Source: Nitrospirillum iridis (GTDB lineage: Bacteria > Pseudomonadota > Alphaproteobacteria > Azospirillales > Azospirillaceae). Taken from it: a stretch of 64,000 bases of DNA. This document shows positions 46,995 through 54,969 of the stretch, piece by piece. A program made the position numbers and the translations under genes. The stretch's first letter is position 1, and each line of letters starts with the position of its first letter. Location: the NCBI RefSeq assembly GCF_014205765.1, contig NZ_JACIIZ010000008.1, positions 124,001 through 188,000 of the forward strand, written 5' to 3'. The notes beneath the pieces are model-generated. The model saw nothing but the letters and a program-made list of their open reading frames with translations, was not told where the DNA came from and searched no databases.

Positions 46995-48890
46995 TTACGC
47001 CCAGCCCAGGCTGGCGGCGATGTGGTAGGTGGCGAGCGACGCCAGGTAAGCCAGCGTCGTCATGTAGACGAACATGATGATGGGCCATTTCAGCGAGTTG
47101 GTCTCACGTCGCACCACCCCCAGGGTGGAGGCGCACTGCGGCGCGAACACGTACCAGGCCAGGAAGGACAGGGCGGTGGCCAGCGACCAGCTGTGGCCCA
47201 GCGTGTCCATCAGGGCGGACACGTTCTCCTCGCCCCCGCCCACGGCATAGACGGTGCCCAGCGCCGCCACCGCCACCTCGCGCGCGGCCATGCCGGGGAT
47301 CAGCGCCACGGTCATCTGCCAGTTGAAGCCGATGGGCGCCACCAGCGGCTGCAGCCAATGGCCGACCATGCCGGCGATGCTGTAATCGATGGCGGGGTCG
47401 GTCGCCCCCTCCGGCGCGCCGGGGAAGGAGCTGAGGAACCAGATCAGGATCATGATGCTGAGGATGGTGGTGCCGGCGCGCTGCAGGAAGGCCTTGGCCC
47501 GCGTCCATACCCCCATCACCAGGTTCTTGGCGTCCGGCACCTTGTAGGCCGGCAGCTCCATCAGGAAGGGCTCCACCGTGCCGCGCCACACCAGGCGGCG
47601 CATGACGAAGGCGACCAGCAGGGCGCTGAGGATGCCGGCGGCGTACAGCCCGAACATCACCAACCCCTGCAGCGAAAAGGCGCCGCCCACCGTCCGGTCC
47701 GGCACGAAGGCCGAGATGATCAGGGTATAGACGGGGATGCGGGCGGAGCAGGTCATCAAGGGCGCCACCATGATGGTGGCCAGCCGGTCGCGCCGGTTGT
47801 CGATGACGCGCGTGGCCATGATGCCGGGGATGGCGCAGGCGAAGCTGGACAGCAGGGGGATGAAGGCACGGCCGTGCAGCCCCGCCCCGCCCATGATCTT
47901 GTCCATCAGGAAGGCCGCGCGCGGCATGTAGCCGAAATCTTCCAGCAGGATGATGAAGGTGAACAGGATGACGATCTGCGGCAGGAACACGACCACGCTG
48001 CCCACGCCGGCGATGACACCGTCGGTGATCAGGCTGCGCAGCAGGCCATCCGGCAGGGTGCCGTTGATCCAGGCGGACAGGCCGTCGAAGCCGGCCTTGA
48101 TGCCATCCATCACCGGCTGCGCCCAGGTGAACACCGCCTGGAACATGAAGAACAGGATGGTCAGCAGGATCAGCAGCCCCGCCACCGGATTCAGCAGCAC
48201 GGTATCCAGCCGCGTGGTCCAGGTGTCCGGCCGCGTGGGCGGACGGACCGCCAGCTTGATGATGCGTTCCGCCTCGCGGTGGGTGGCGCGCACCTCTTCT
48301 GCCGAGGGCTCGTGCCAGGTGTTGCCCGTGCCGGGCGCCACGACCTCCAGTCCTTCGGCGGCGGCGTCGATGCGCTTCAGCAGATCCACGGTGCCGGCGC
48401 GGCGCACCGCCACGGTGGGCACCACCGGCACGCCCAGTTCCGCCGACAGACGGTCGACATCGATCTCGATGCCGCGATGCTTGGCGATGTCGAACATGTT
48501 GAGGGCCAGCAGCAGCGGCCGCCCCACCATCTTCAGTTCCAGCACCAGGCGCAGCACCAGGCGCAAATTGGTGGCGTCGGCGACGCAGACCAGCAGGTCC
48601 GGCTCCGCCTCACCCCGGAAGCGGCCCAGCACCACGTCGCGCGTCACCTCCTCATCCGGGCTGCGCGCCCGCAGGGAATAGGTGCCCGGCAGGTCCAGCA
48701 CCTGGACGCGGTGGCCACCGGGGGTGGTGAAGCTGCCTTCCTTGCGCTCCACCGTCACGCCGGCGTAGTTGGCGACCTTCTGACGGCTGCCCGTCAGCGC
48801 GTTGAACAGGGCGGTCTTGCCGCAGTTCGGATTGCCAACCAGGGCGATGCGCGGGGCGCCGCCGTGGCTGAAGGGGCTTGCCAGGCTCAT
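46995..48890 (-). CDS. feoB: Ferrous iron transporter FeoB
   Basis: 631-aa membrane GTPase for Fe(II) import. The G domain starts with G1 GNPNCGKT at 19-26, G3 DLPGTYSL, and G4-like ALNMFD. The membrane part has the two gate domains; the first includes GRAFIPLLSSFACAIPGIMATR with the conserved Cys and the second MAAREVAVAALGTVY and QCASTLGVVRRETNS. The length is on the short side for FeoB (about 630 against 700-770) because the C-terminus ends right after the last helices. Its start overlaps feoA (ATGA). Confidence 0.96.
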   Translation of the reverse strand: MSLASPFSHGGAPRIALVGNPNCGKTALFNALTGSRQKVANYAGVTVERKEGSFTTPGGHRVQVLDLPGTYSLRARSPDEEVTRDVVLGRFRGEAEPDLLVCVADATNLRLVLRLVLELKMVGRPLLLALNMFDIAKHRGIEIDVDRLSAELGVPVVPTVAVRRAGTVDLLKRIDAAAEGLEVVAPGTGNTWHEPSAEEVRATHREAERIIKLAVRPPTRPDTWTTRLDTVLLNPVAGLLILLTILFFMFQAVFTWAQPVMDGIKAGFDGLSAWINGTLPDGLLRSLITDGVIAGVGSVVVFLPQIVILFTFIILLEDFGYMPRAAFLMDKIMGGAGLHGRAFIPLLSSFACAIPGIMATRVIDNRRDRLATIMVAPLMTCSARIPVYTLIISAFVPDRTVGGAFSLQGLVMFGLYAAGILSALLVAFVMRRLVWRGTVEPFLMELPAYKVPDAKNLVMGVWTRAKAFLQRAGTTILSIMILIWFLSSFPGAPEGATDPAIDYSIAGMVGHWLQPLVAPIGFNWQMTVALIPGMAAREVAVAALGTVYAVGGGEENVSALMDTLGHSWSLATALSFLAWYVFAPQCASTLGVVRRETNSLKWPIIMFVYMTTLAYLASLATYHIAASLGWA

Positions 48891-49279
48891 GGACGGGTAT
48901 CTTCAGCGATGACGTGCAAGGCGGCGCCGGCGGGGGACGCCCCATCCGGCTGCCAGCGGGTGATCAGGATGGCCTCCGCCTCCCGGCGGCGCAGCGCCAC
49001 CCGCATGTCGTCCACCCGGACGGCGATGGGGTCACGGCCGAACAGTCCCTCATGCAGGATCTCAACCCGCGCGCCCTCGACGAAGCCGATCTCCAGCAGC
49101 CGGCGTTCCAGCTCTTCCGGGTTCAGGCTGTCATGGATGACACCGTCCAAACCCACGCGAACAACCCGTCCCACCTCCCCCTTCGCCGCGCGGCTCAGCG
49201 GGCGGGCATCGGCGGGGAGCGTGGTCCGACCGGTATCGGGCACGGCAGGGGCGGCGGCTGGACGGGAGGAGATGTGCAT
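48887..49279 (-). CDS. feoA: FeoA-domain protein
   Basis: 130-aa SH3-like accessory of FeoB. The FeoA domain is the C-terminal two-thirds: GEVGRVVRVGLDGV, ELERRLLEIGFVEGARVEILHEGLFGRDPIAVRVDDMRVALRRREAEAILI. An N-terminal extension of about 45 Ala/Pro/Arg residues is unusual for a family of roughly 80 residues. AAGGCG precedes the ATG. It leads feoA-feoB-(Cys-rich), behind a Fur-like box. Confidence 0.92.
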   Translation of the reverse strand: MHISSRPAAAPAVPDTGRTTLPADARPLSRAAKGEVGRVVRVGLDGVIHDSLNPEELERRLLEIGFVEGARVEILHEGLFGRDPIAVRVDDMRVALRRREAEAILITRWQPDGASPAGAALHVIAEDTRP

Positions 49280-49356
49280 CGCGAACGCCTTGGACCCCGT
49301 CGCCGGGACCCGTAAAGGGGGCTGACCCGGGGAACAGCCCGGGTCGTCCTGGAAAT

Positions 49357-49371
49357 TAATAGTGATTCTCA
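49357..49371 (-). promoter_or_regulatory. Fur-like box upstream of feoA
   Basis: Reverse strand TGAGAATCACTATTA matches the 7-1-7 Fur consensus TGATAATNATTATCA at 11 of 14 defined positions. It lies 78 bp before the feoA start, the only A/T-rich stretch in the leader. Iron repression of feo by Fur is well known in other bacteria; binding here is inferred. Confidence 0.7.
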
Positions 49372-49414
49372 GAGCGTCGCACAAGGGATGCCCGCGCGAT
49401 ACTGCGTCGCATGA

Positions 49415-49462
49415 GCATGGGGTCGCAGAAGCATGCGGTCCCATGGGCATGGGGTCAGCGGC
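49415..49462. repeat. Three tandem 16-bp repeats at the mtgA 3' end
   Basis: Units read GCATGGGGTCGCAGAA, GCATGCGGTCCCATGG and GCATGGGGTCAGCGGC. The first ten bases are kept (one change). The third copy covers the stop codon of mtgA. Confidence 0.7.
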
Positions 49463-50138
49463 GCACGCAGGCATCCAGCCCATCACGGGCGACGATGGCC
49501 GCCCGCTGTTCCAGGATGCCGATGCGCCGGGCGACATAAGGGCCGGGGTGCCGGGCGTTCCACTTCCGGGGGCTGGGCAGCACCGCAGCCAGCGCCGCAG
49601 CCTGCGACGGCGTGAGCGCGCCGGCCGACACCCCGAAATAGGCCTGGGCCGCGGCTTCCGCCCCATAGAGGCCATCGCCCCATTCCACGATGTTCAGATA
49701 CATCTCCAGAATGCGGCGCTTGCCCCAGATCAGCTCGATCAGTTCGGTGAAGCCGAATTCCATTCCCTTGCGCAGCCAGGTGCGGCCGGGCCAGAGGAAA
49801 GCGTTCTTGGCCGTCTGCTGGCTGATGGTGCTGGCGCCGCGCAGCGTGTGGCCATCCTCATCCTCGTCCAGGGCGGCGTCGACCGCCCCCCAGTCCACGC
49901 CGTGGTGACTGCAGAAGCGGCTGTCCTCCGCGCCGATGACGGCCCGCTGCAAGGCGGGCGCGATGCGGTCCAGCGGCACCGGCGCCCAGCCCCTGGCCGG
50001 CACGCCCTGCACCCGGCGGATCAGCATGAGGGGCGTGCCCGGCGGGTCCATCACGGCGTAGAGGCAAACCCAGGCCAGGGTGAGGGCCCCACCGGCGAGC
50101 AGCGCGTATTGTGCCCAGCGCGACACCCGCCTTAGCAT
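49455..50138 (-). CDS. mtgA: Monofunctional biosynthetic peptidoglycan transglycosylase
   Basis: 227-aa membrane-anchored glycosyltransferase (GT51) that polymerises lipid II. One N-terminal helix (about 9-29) precedes the catalytic domain with Glu71 in VIGAEDSRFCSHHGVDW, then GASTISQQTAKN, RKGMEFGFTELIELIWGKRRILEMYLN and GAEAAAQAYFGV. No transpeptidase domain follows. I start at 50138; the frame reaches 50195 but would then overlap the divergent GST start. Confidence 0.93.
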   Translation of the reverse strand: MLRRVSRWAQYALLAGGALTLAWVCLYAVMDPPGTPLMLIRRVQGVPARGWAPVPLDRIAPALQRAVIGAEDSRFCSHHGVDWGAVDAALDEDEDGHTLRGASTISQQTAKNAFLWPGRTWLRKGMEFGFTELIELIWGKRRILEMYLNIVEWGDGLYGAEAAAQAYFGVSAGALTPSQAAALAAVLPSPRKWNARHPGPYVARRIGILEQRAAIVARDGLDACVRR

Positions 50139-50193
50139 CGCGCGCCGATGGGGTGGCCGACTCGCGCCGGCCTTGACTGAAGGAGATCCATCC

Positions 50194-50847
50194 ATGGCCT
50201 ACACGCTGTTCTATTTCCCGGGAAATGCCAACCTGGCACCGCATATGGCGCTGGAGGAACTGGGCGTTCCCTATGAGCTGGCCCTGCTGGACCGCGCTGG
50301 GGGCGAGCATAAGTCGGCCGCCTACCTGGCCCGCAACCCCACCGGCCGCATCCCCACCCTGCTGGCCCCCCAACCCAACGGCGGCGACCAGACGGTGTTC
50401 GAGACCGCCGCCATCTTGCTGTACCTAGCCGACAACCATCCCGATTCCGGACTGGCACCGGCGCCGGGATCGGCCGACCGAGGGCAATTCCTGACATGGC
50501 TGATCCATCTGACCAACACCATCCAGCCGGAATATCGCGTATTCTATTATCCCGAACAGCATGTGACCGACCCGTCCCATGCCGCCGACGCCAAGGCCAC
50601 GGCGGAGCGGCGCCTGGGTGAGATGTTCGTGCTGGTGGATCGCGAGCTGGCCACGCGGCCCTACATCGCCGGCGAGCATGTCACGGTGGCCGACTTCCTG
50701 CTGCTGATGCTGGTGCGCTGGGGCCGAAGCTTCGCCCGGCCGCCGCGCGACCTGCCCCATGTGGGCCGGCTGTGCGCCGAGCTGCTGGCCCGCCCGGCCG
50801 TGCGGCGGGCCTTCGCCCAGGAGAAATTGGCCGCACCGTTCATTTGA
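50194..50847 (+). CDS. Glutathione S-transferase family protein
   Basis: 217 aa. The thioredoxin-like N-terminal domain (YTLFYFPGNANLAPHMALEELGVPYELALLD, NPTGRIPTLLAP with the cis-Pro, and TVFETAAILLYLAD with Glu/Thr glutathione contacts) is followed by a helical C-terminal domain. The N-terminal FPGNAN places it among the bacterial beta/nu-type GSTs. GGAG is nine bases before the ATG. Its specific substrate is unknown. Divergent from mtgA with a 55-bp gap. Confidence 0.9.
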   Translation: MAYTLFYFPGNANLAPHMALEELGVPYELALLDRAGGEHKSAAYLARNPTGRIPTLLAPQPNGGDQTVFETAAILLYLADNHPDSGLAPAPGSADRGQFLTWLIHLTNTIQPEYRVFYYPEQHVTDPSHAADAKATAERRLGEMFVLVDRELATRPYIAGEHVTVADFLLLMLVRWGRSFARPPRDLPHVGRLCAELLARPAVRRAFAQEKLAAPFI

Positions 50848-50925
50848 GGGGCAAGCCGTACCACTTTTGTTCATGAAAAGCCGCGAGTCGCCGTCTATAC
50901 TCCGCCGCCCGACCTGAAGTATCCG

Positions 50926-53904
50926 ATGCCCGAACCCACCCCTCCCAAATCCCCGCCCGCCAGCCTGGTGACGGCGCCGACCGGGCCCCGGCGCCTGCTG
51001 GTGCCGGATGCGCCGGCCCTGGTGCCGGGCGCCCGCCAGGCGGTGTGGCTGAGCCCCGACGGCGAGGTGGAGGTGATCGACAAGGGGGAGGCGGTGCGCC
51101 GCGCCCTCGGCAAACCCCACCTGCTGTGCCATGCCCGCGCCACCGCCCGGCGGCTGGGCACCGACCGGCTGATCCAGGGCTATGACCTGCTGGAGCTGTT
51201 CGCCTTCGTGCGGCCGGCCACCTTCTGCCTGCCCACGCCGCGCGGCCTGGCCCAGGCCCTGGACCTGCCCCGACCGGCGGATGTGGAGGCGGAAGCCCTG
51301 ACCCTGGTGCGGGCGGCCGAGGCCCTGTTGCGCGAGCTGATGGGTCCGGTGGATGACCAGCGGTCCGACCCCATTGGCCTCGCCTGGGCCATGGGGGGGG
51401 CTGAGGGCCAAGGGGGCGCACAAGGCGGCGGCTGGTTGTGGTCGCCCCTGGTGCTGGCGGCCTTGGGCGCGCCGGCGGGACCGGAGAAGTCGCGCTGGCG
51501 CGGCGGGGCCATCCGCGCCTACCAGGTTTGGGCCGGCATGAAGGAATGGCAGGCCGACGCGCCGGAACCACCGCCGGGCCACCTGCCGGTCGAGCCGGCC
51601 GAGGCCCGCCGCCGCCTGGCCGACCTGGTGATGAACGGCCAGCAGGCCGAGCCCCGGCCGCAACAGTCGGACTACGCCAGCGCCGTCTCCACCGCCTTCA
51701 CCCCCCGCGACGCGGAAGGGGAGCCCAACGTGGTGCTGGCGGAGGCGGGCACGGGCGTGGGCAAGACCCTGGGCTACCTGGCGCCGGCCACGGTGTGGGC
51801 GGAGAAGAACAAGGGCCCCGTCTGGATTTCCACCTACACCCGCCAGCTGCAGCACCAGATCGACAAGGAGATGGACCGCCTGCACCACGACCCGGCGACC
51901 AAGGCGCGCAAGGTGGTGATCCGTAAGGGGCGCGAAAACTATCTGTGCCTGCTGAACCTGGAGGAGGCGGCCGGCGTCGCCACCGCCAACCCGCAATACG
52001 CCGTGGCCATCGGCCTGATGGCGCGCTGGGCCGCGGTCACCCGCGACGGCGACATGCAGGGCGGCGACTTCCCCGGCTGGCTGGTCGACCTGCTGGGCAA
52101 GGGCCGAACGCTGGCCCTGGCCGACCGGCGGGGGGAGTGCGTCTACAGCGCCTGCAGCCACTACACCAAGTGCTTCATCGAGAAGAGCGTGCGCCGGGCG
52201 CGGCGGGCCGACATCGTCATCGCCAACCACGCCCTGGTGATGATCCAGGCGGCGCTGGGCGGCGGCGATGACGCCTATATCCCGACCCGCTATGTCTTCG
52301 ACGAGGGCCACCATGTCTTCGACGCCGCCGACAACGCCTTCGCCGGCCACCTGACGGGATTCGAGACGGCGGAGCTGCGCCGCTGGCTGCTGGGCGCCGA
52401 GAGCGGCGGGCGCAGCCGGGCGCGGGGCCTGCGCCGCCGGGTGGAGGATTTGATCGGCGGCGACGACCACGCCAGCCGTCTGCTGGATGAGATCGCGCGG
52501 GCCGCCCACCTGCTGCCGGGGGAGGCCTGGCCGCAGCGCGTCGGCGGGGGCGAGCCGGTGGGCCCGACGGAGGCCTTCCTGGCCCAGGTCCGCGCCCAGG
52601 TCTATGCCCGCGCCCACGGGCCCGACAACCCCTACAGCCTGGAGGTGGAGGTCCAGCCCCTGGTGGATGGGGTGCTGGAGGCGGCGCAGGCGCTGTCCTC
52701 CGCCCTGGGCGAGCTGTCCGCCCCGCTGGAAGCCCTGGCCGACCGGCTGCGCGAGCGGCTGGACGACGAGTCGGACGAGCTGGAGAGCGACACACGCCGC
52801 CGCATCGACGCCATCGCCCGCAGCCTGAAGCGCCGCTCCGCCAATGAGATCGGCGGCTGGCGCCAGATGCTGGCCGCCCTGGGCGAGGAAACGCCGAACC
52901 GCTACGTCGACTGGTTCGGGGTGGAGCGGCAGGATGGCCGCGACCTGGACGTGGGCATGTACCGCCACTGGGTGGACCCCACCTGGCCGCTGGCCCAAAT
53001 CCTGAGCGCCCAGGCCCACGGCCTGGTCATGACCTCCGCCACCCTGACGGACGGCACCGGCGAGGTGGAGGCCGACTGGCAGGCGGCCCAGGTTCGTACC
53101 GGCGCCATCCACATGCCCCGGCCGGCCCTGCGCGCCCAGGTGCCCTCCCCCTTCGATTATGCCAGCCAGACCCGCGTGCTGATCGTCAATGACGTGCGCA
53201 AGGACGACCTGGCCCAGGTGGCGGCGGCCTATCGCGAGCTGTTCCTGGCCTCGGGCGGGGGAGCCATCGGCCTGTTCACCGCGGTGCAGCGCCTGCGCGC
53301 CGTGCACGAGCGCATCGGCGCCCCCCTGGAAGCGGCGGGGCTGCCGCTCTTGTCCCAGCATTTGGACGGGCTGGACGTGTCCACCCTGGTCGACATCTTC
53401 CGGGGGGAGGATAACGCCTGCCTGCTGGGCACCGACGCCGTGCGCGACGGCGTGGATGTGCCTGGCCGGTCGCTGCGCTTGATCGTCTTCGACCGTGTGC
53501 CCTGGCCCCGGCCGGACATCCTGCACAAGGCGCGGCGCGATTATTTCGACCGCACCGCCCGGCGCCGGCACTATGACGACATGATCACCCGGCTGCGCCT
53601 GCGCCAGGCCTTTGGCCGGCTGGTGCGCCGGGCCGATGATACGGGCGTGTTCGTGTTGCTGGACCCGATGATGCCCAGCCGGCTGAAGGGCGCCTTCCCC
53701 GGCGGGGTGGAGCCGCAGCGGGTGGGCCTGGCCGAGGCCGTGCGCATCACGCGCGATTTCCTGCACATGCCGGGCGTGGCCCTGCCGCCCCCAGGGGCGC
53801 CATTGGCGCCACCGGCCCCCCCACGGCTGGCCAGCCCTTCCGGAGACGGGGCAGACCCGTGGGGCGACGAGCCCTTCCACCTGCACGGCTTCGACCTGGA
53901 CTGA
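50926..53904 (+). CDS. dinG: ATP-dependent DNA helicase, DinG/XPD family
   Basis: 992-aa Fe-S superfamily 2 helicase. A 220-residue N-terminal extension with an exonuclease-like outline (ELFAFVRPATFCLPTPRGLAQALDL) precedes the motor. Walker A is AEAGTGVGKTLGYLAP (about 272-287). Four cysteines for a 4Fe-4S cluster lie at YLCLLN (about 341) and GECVYSACSHYTKC (about 405-417). Walker B is FDEGHHVFDAADN (about 459). The C-terminal motor ends in FGRLVRRADDTGVFVLLDP. The role is repair of R-loops or forked DNA. The extension is larger than in E. coli DinG. Confidence 0.93.
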   Translation: MPEPTPPKSPPASLVTAPTGPRRLLVPDAPALVPGARQAVWLSPDGEVEVIDKGEAVRRALGKPHLLCHARATARRLGTDRLIQGYDLLELFAFVRPATFCLPTPRGLAQALDLPRPADVEAEALTLVRAAEALLRELMGPVDDQRSDPIGLAWAMGGAEGQGGAQGGGWLWSPLVLAALGAPAGPEKSRWRGGAIRAYQVWAGMKEWQADAPEPPPGHLPVEPAEARRRLADLVMNGQQAEPRPQQSDYASAVSTAFTPRDAEGEPNVVLAEAGTGVGKTLGYLAPATVWAEKNKGPVWISTYTRQLQHQIDKEMDRLHHDPATKARKVVIRKGRENYLCLLNLEEAAGVATANPQYAVAIGLMARWAAVTRDGDMQGGDFPGWLVDLLGKGRTLALADRRGECVYSACSHYTKCFIEKSVRRARRADIVIANHALVMIQAALGGGDDAYIPTRYVFDEGHHVFDAADNAFAGHLTGFETAELRRWLLGAESGGRSRARGLRRRVEDLIGGDDHASRLLDEIARAAHLLPGEAWPQRVGGGEPVGPTEAFLAQVRAQVYARAHGPDNPYSLEVEVQPLVDGVLEAAQALSSALGELSAPLEALADRLRERLDDESDELESDTRRRIDAIARSLKRRSANEIGGWRQMLAALGEETPNRYVDWFGVERQDGRDLDVGMYRHWVDPTWPLAQILSAQAHGLVMTSATLTDGTGEVEADWQAAQVRTGAIHMPRPALRAQVPSPFDYASQTRVLIVNDVRKDDLAQVAAAYRELFLASGGGAIGLFTAVQRLRAVHERIGAPLEAAGLPLLSQHLDGLDVSTLVDIFRGEDNACLLGTDAVRDGVDVPGRSLRLIVFDRVPWPRPDILHKARRDYFDRTARRRHYDDMITRLRLRQAFGRLVRRADDTGVFVLLDPMMPSRLKGAFPGGVEPQRVGLAEAVRITRDFLHMPGVALPPPGAPLAPPAPPRLASPSGDGADPWGDEPFHLHGFDLD

Positions 53905-53941
53905 GGCCCGGATCGACGGAAAAAATCCCCGTGGGCGTCAC

Positions 53942-54012
53942 GCCGACTTGAGCATCCCGTCGGCGCCAGGCCGACTTGAGCATCCCGTCGGCCTCAGGCC
54001 GACTTGAGCATC
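53942..54012. repeat. Tandem 28-bp repeats covering the 3' end of a small gene
   Basis: Unit GCCGACTTGAGCATCCCGTC followed by GGCGCCAG occurs twice (53942-53969, 53970-53997). A third partial copy (53998-54012) is the true 3' coding end of the 74-aa gene. Each full unit holds the inverted repeat GCCGAC / GTCGGC. The 28-bp period breaks frame, so the extra copies are not coding. Confidence 0.9.
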
Positions 54013-54218
54013 GACGTATAGATGGCCCAGGCCACGGCGACGCTGACGCCGCCGGCACGGGCGCCGGCCGTCAGCATCTCGGTCGTGGGCTTCAGGGGGG
54101 CCGGGGTATGGGTGGTGGCGGGCACGTCAGCCAGGCGGCCGCTGCCGCAGCCATCCAGGCTGAAGAAACCGGCGCTCAGGCTATGGTCGTCGCGGTGCGG
54201 GGCGTCCAACAGGCTCAT
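53994..54218 (-). CDS. Small protein of unknown function, 74 aa, strong ribosome site
   Basis: The AAGGAGACGGAGACC leader puts a strong ribosome site before the ATG, which is the main reason to accept this gene. The first half is polar with a lone cysteine (SLDGCGSGRL), the middle is Thr/Pro-rich, and the end is hydrophobic (ARAGGVSVAVAWAIYTSML). Layout, with a Gly-Gly before a hydrophobic tail, recalls small secreted or membrane peptides, but no exporter or maturase is nearby. The final codons and stop are triplicated downstream. Family not recognised. Confidence 0.6.
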   Translation of the reverse strand: MSLLDAPHRDDHSLSAGFFSLDGCGSGRLADVPATTHTPAPLKPTTEMLTAGARAGGVSVAVAWAIYTSMLKSA

Positions 54219-54544
54219 GGTCTCCGTCTCCTTCGGGAATAGCGAGCCCTGGCCAACGCAAGAGCGGTGCCACCGTGACCGGGCCCTATTCCCAATGGAT
54301 AGATTCGGCTTTCCCCTAAGGAATAGGCCGGCATCCCGTTTGCTTCCCGATACCGGTCACAAAATTTCAATACGGGTTTCCTGTCATTTTGCGACAGCGC
54401 CCGCAGGTCTCGTCTCAAAATGCGACGACGGCGGTTTCCCCATCGTCCCTGATGGCGAAATATGTCAGAGCTGAATAAGCCCAGGTTGCGCTCACCCCGA
54501 GCGCCGGCGGCCGCGGAGTCCGCCTTGCGGGCCCGGCCATGCTT
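54219..54544. other. Intergenic region upstream of the 74-aa gene
   Basis: No gene accepted. The region is less GC-rich between about 54290 and 54420 and reads on the reverse strand as a plausible promoter zone for the small gene. A short open frame on the reverse strand (54215-54547) has no ribosome site and mainly overlaps this zone. The right edge enters the TAGAGC repeat. Confidence 0.5.
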
Positions 54545-54577
54545 CAAAGCGATTCCGCTTTTCCACGATCTGCTCTA
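54545..54577. repeat. TAGAGC dispersed repeat, inverted copy
   Basis: On the reverse strand it reads TAGAGCAGATCG, identical over 12 bases to the 13085 copy, then GTGGAAAAGCGGAATCGCTT. The AAAGCG / CGCTTT stem has loop ATTC or GAAT. It lies 30 bp before the DUF952 gene. Confidence 0.78.
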
Positions 54578-54606
54578 GGGTCGGGCGCGAGACGGGGGCG
54601 ACCACG

Positions 54607-54969
54607 ATGAACGACTTGATTTTCCACATGTGCCGGGCCGACGAATGGCTGGCAGCCCTGGCATCGGGCGGCTATCCGGGATCCTCCCAGGACCTGGCCG
54701 ACGGCTTCATCCATTTCTCCACGGCCGCGCAGATCGTGGAGAGTGCGGCCAAGCACCGTGCCGGCCAGACCGGGTTGCTGATCCTGACGGTGGACCCGGC
54801 CCCGTTGGGCGAGGCGTTGAAGTATGAGCCGTCGCGCGGCGGCCAACTGTTCCCCCATCTCTATGGCGTGCTGCCGGTCACGGCGGTGCTGCGGGCCGAT
54901 CCCCTGCCCCTGGGCGATGACGGCCGCCATGTCTTCCCCGCCCACGTGACCGACGGGGTCCAGCCGTGA
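54607..54969 (+). CDS. DUF952 family protein
   Basis: 120 aa with the DUF952 pattern: FHMCRADEWLAALASGGYPGSSQDLADGFIHFSTAAQI, VDPAPLGEALKYEPSRGGQLFPHLYG. The His and the FIHFS block are typical. The family resembles ADP-ribosyltransferase-fold proteins in some analyses; activity is unknown. Its stop TGA overlaps the pyrD GTG start, so the two are translated together. Confidence 0.88.
   Translation: MNDLIFHMCRADEWLAALASGGYPGSSQDLADGFIHFSTAAQIVESAAKHRAGQTGLLILTVDPAPLGEALKYEPSRGGQLFPHLYGVLPVTAVLRADPLPLGDDGRHVFPAHVTDGVQP

Noticed and set aside
47022-49325. Open frame of 767 codons on the forward strand across feoB-feoA
   Set aside because: Antisense to the well-supported feo operon; low-complexity translation rich in His, Gln and Arg, no start signal.
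50425-53886. Open frame of 1153 codons on the reverse strand across dinG
   Set aside because: It is the antisense of a clear dinG helicase. Long empty antisense frames are expected in GC-rich coding DNA; composition is Gly/His/Gln/Ala-rich without domains or a ribosome site.
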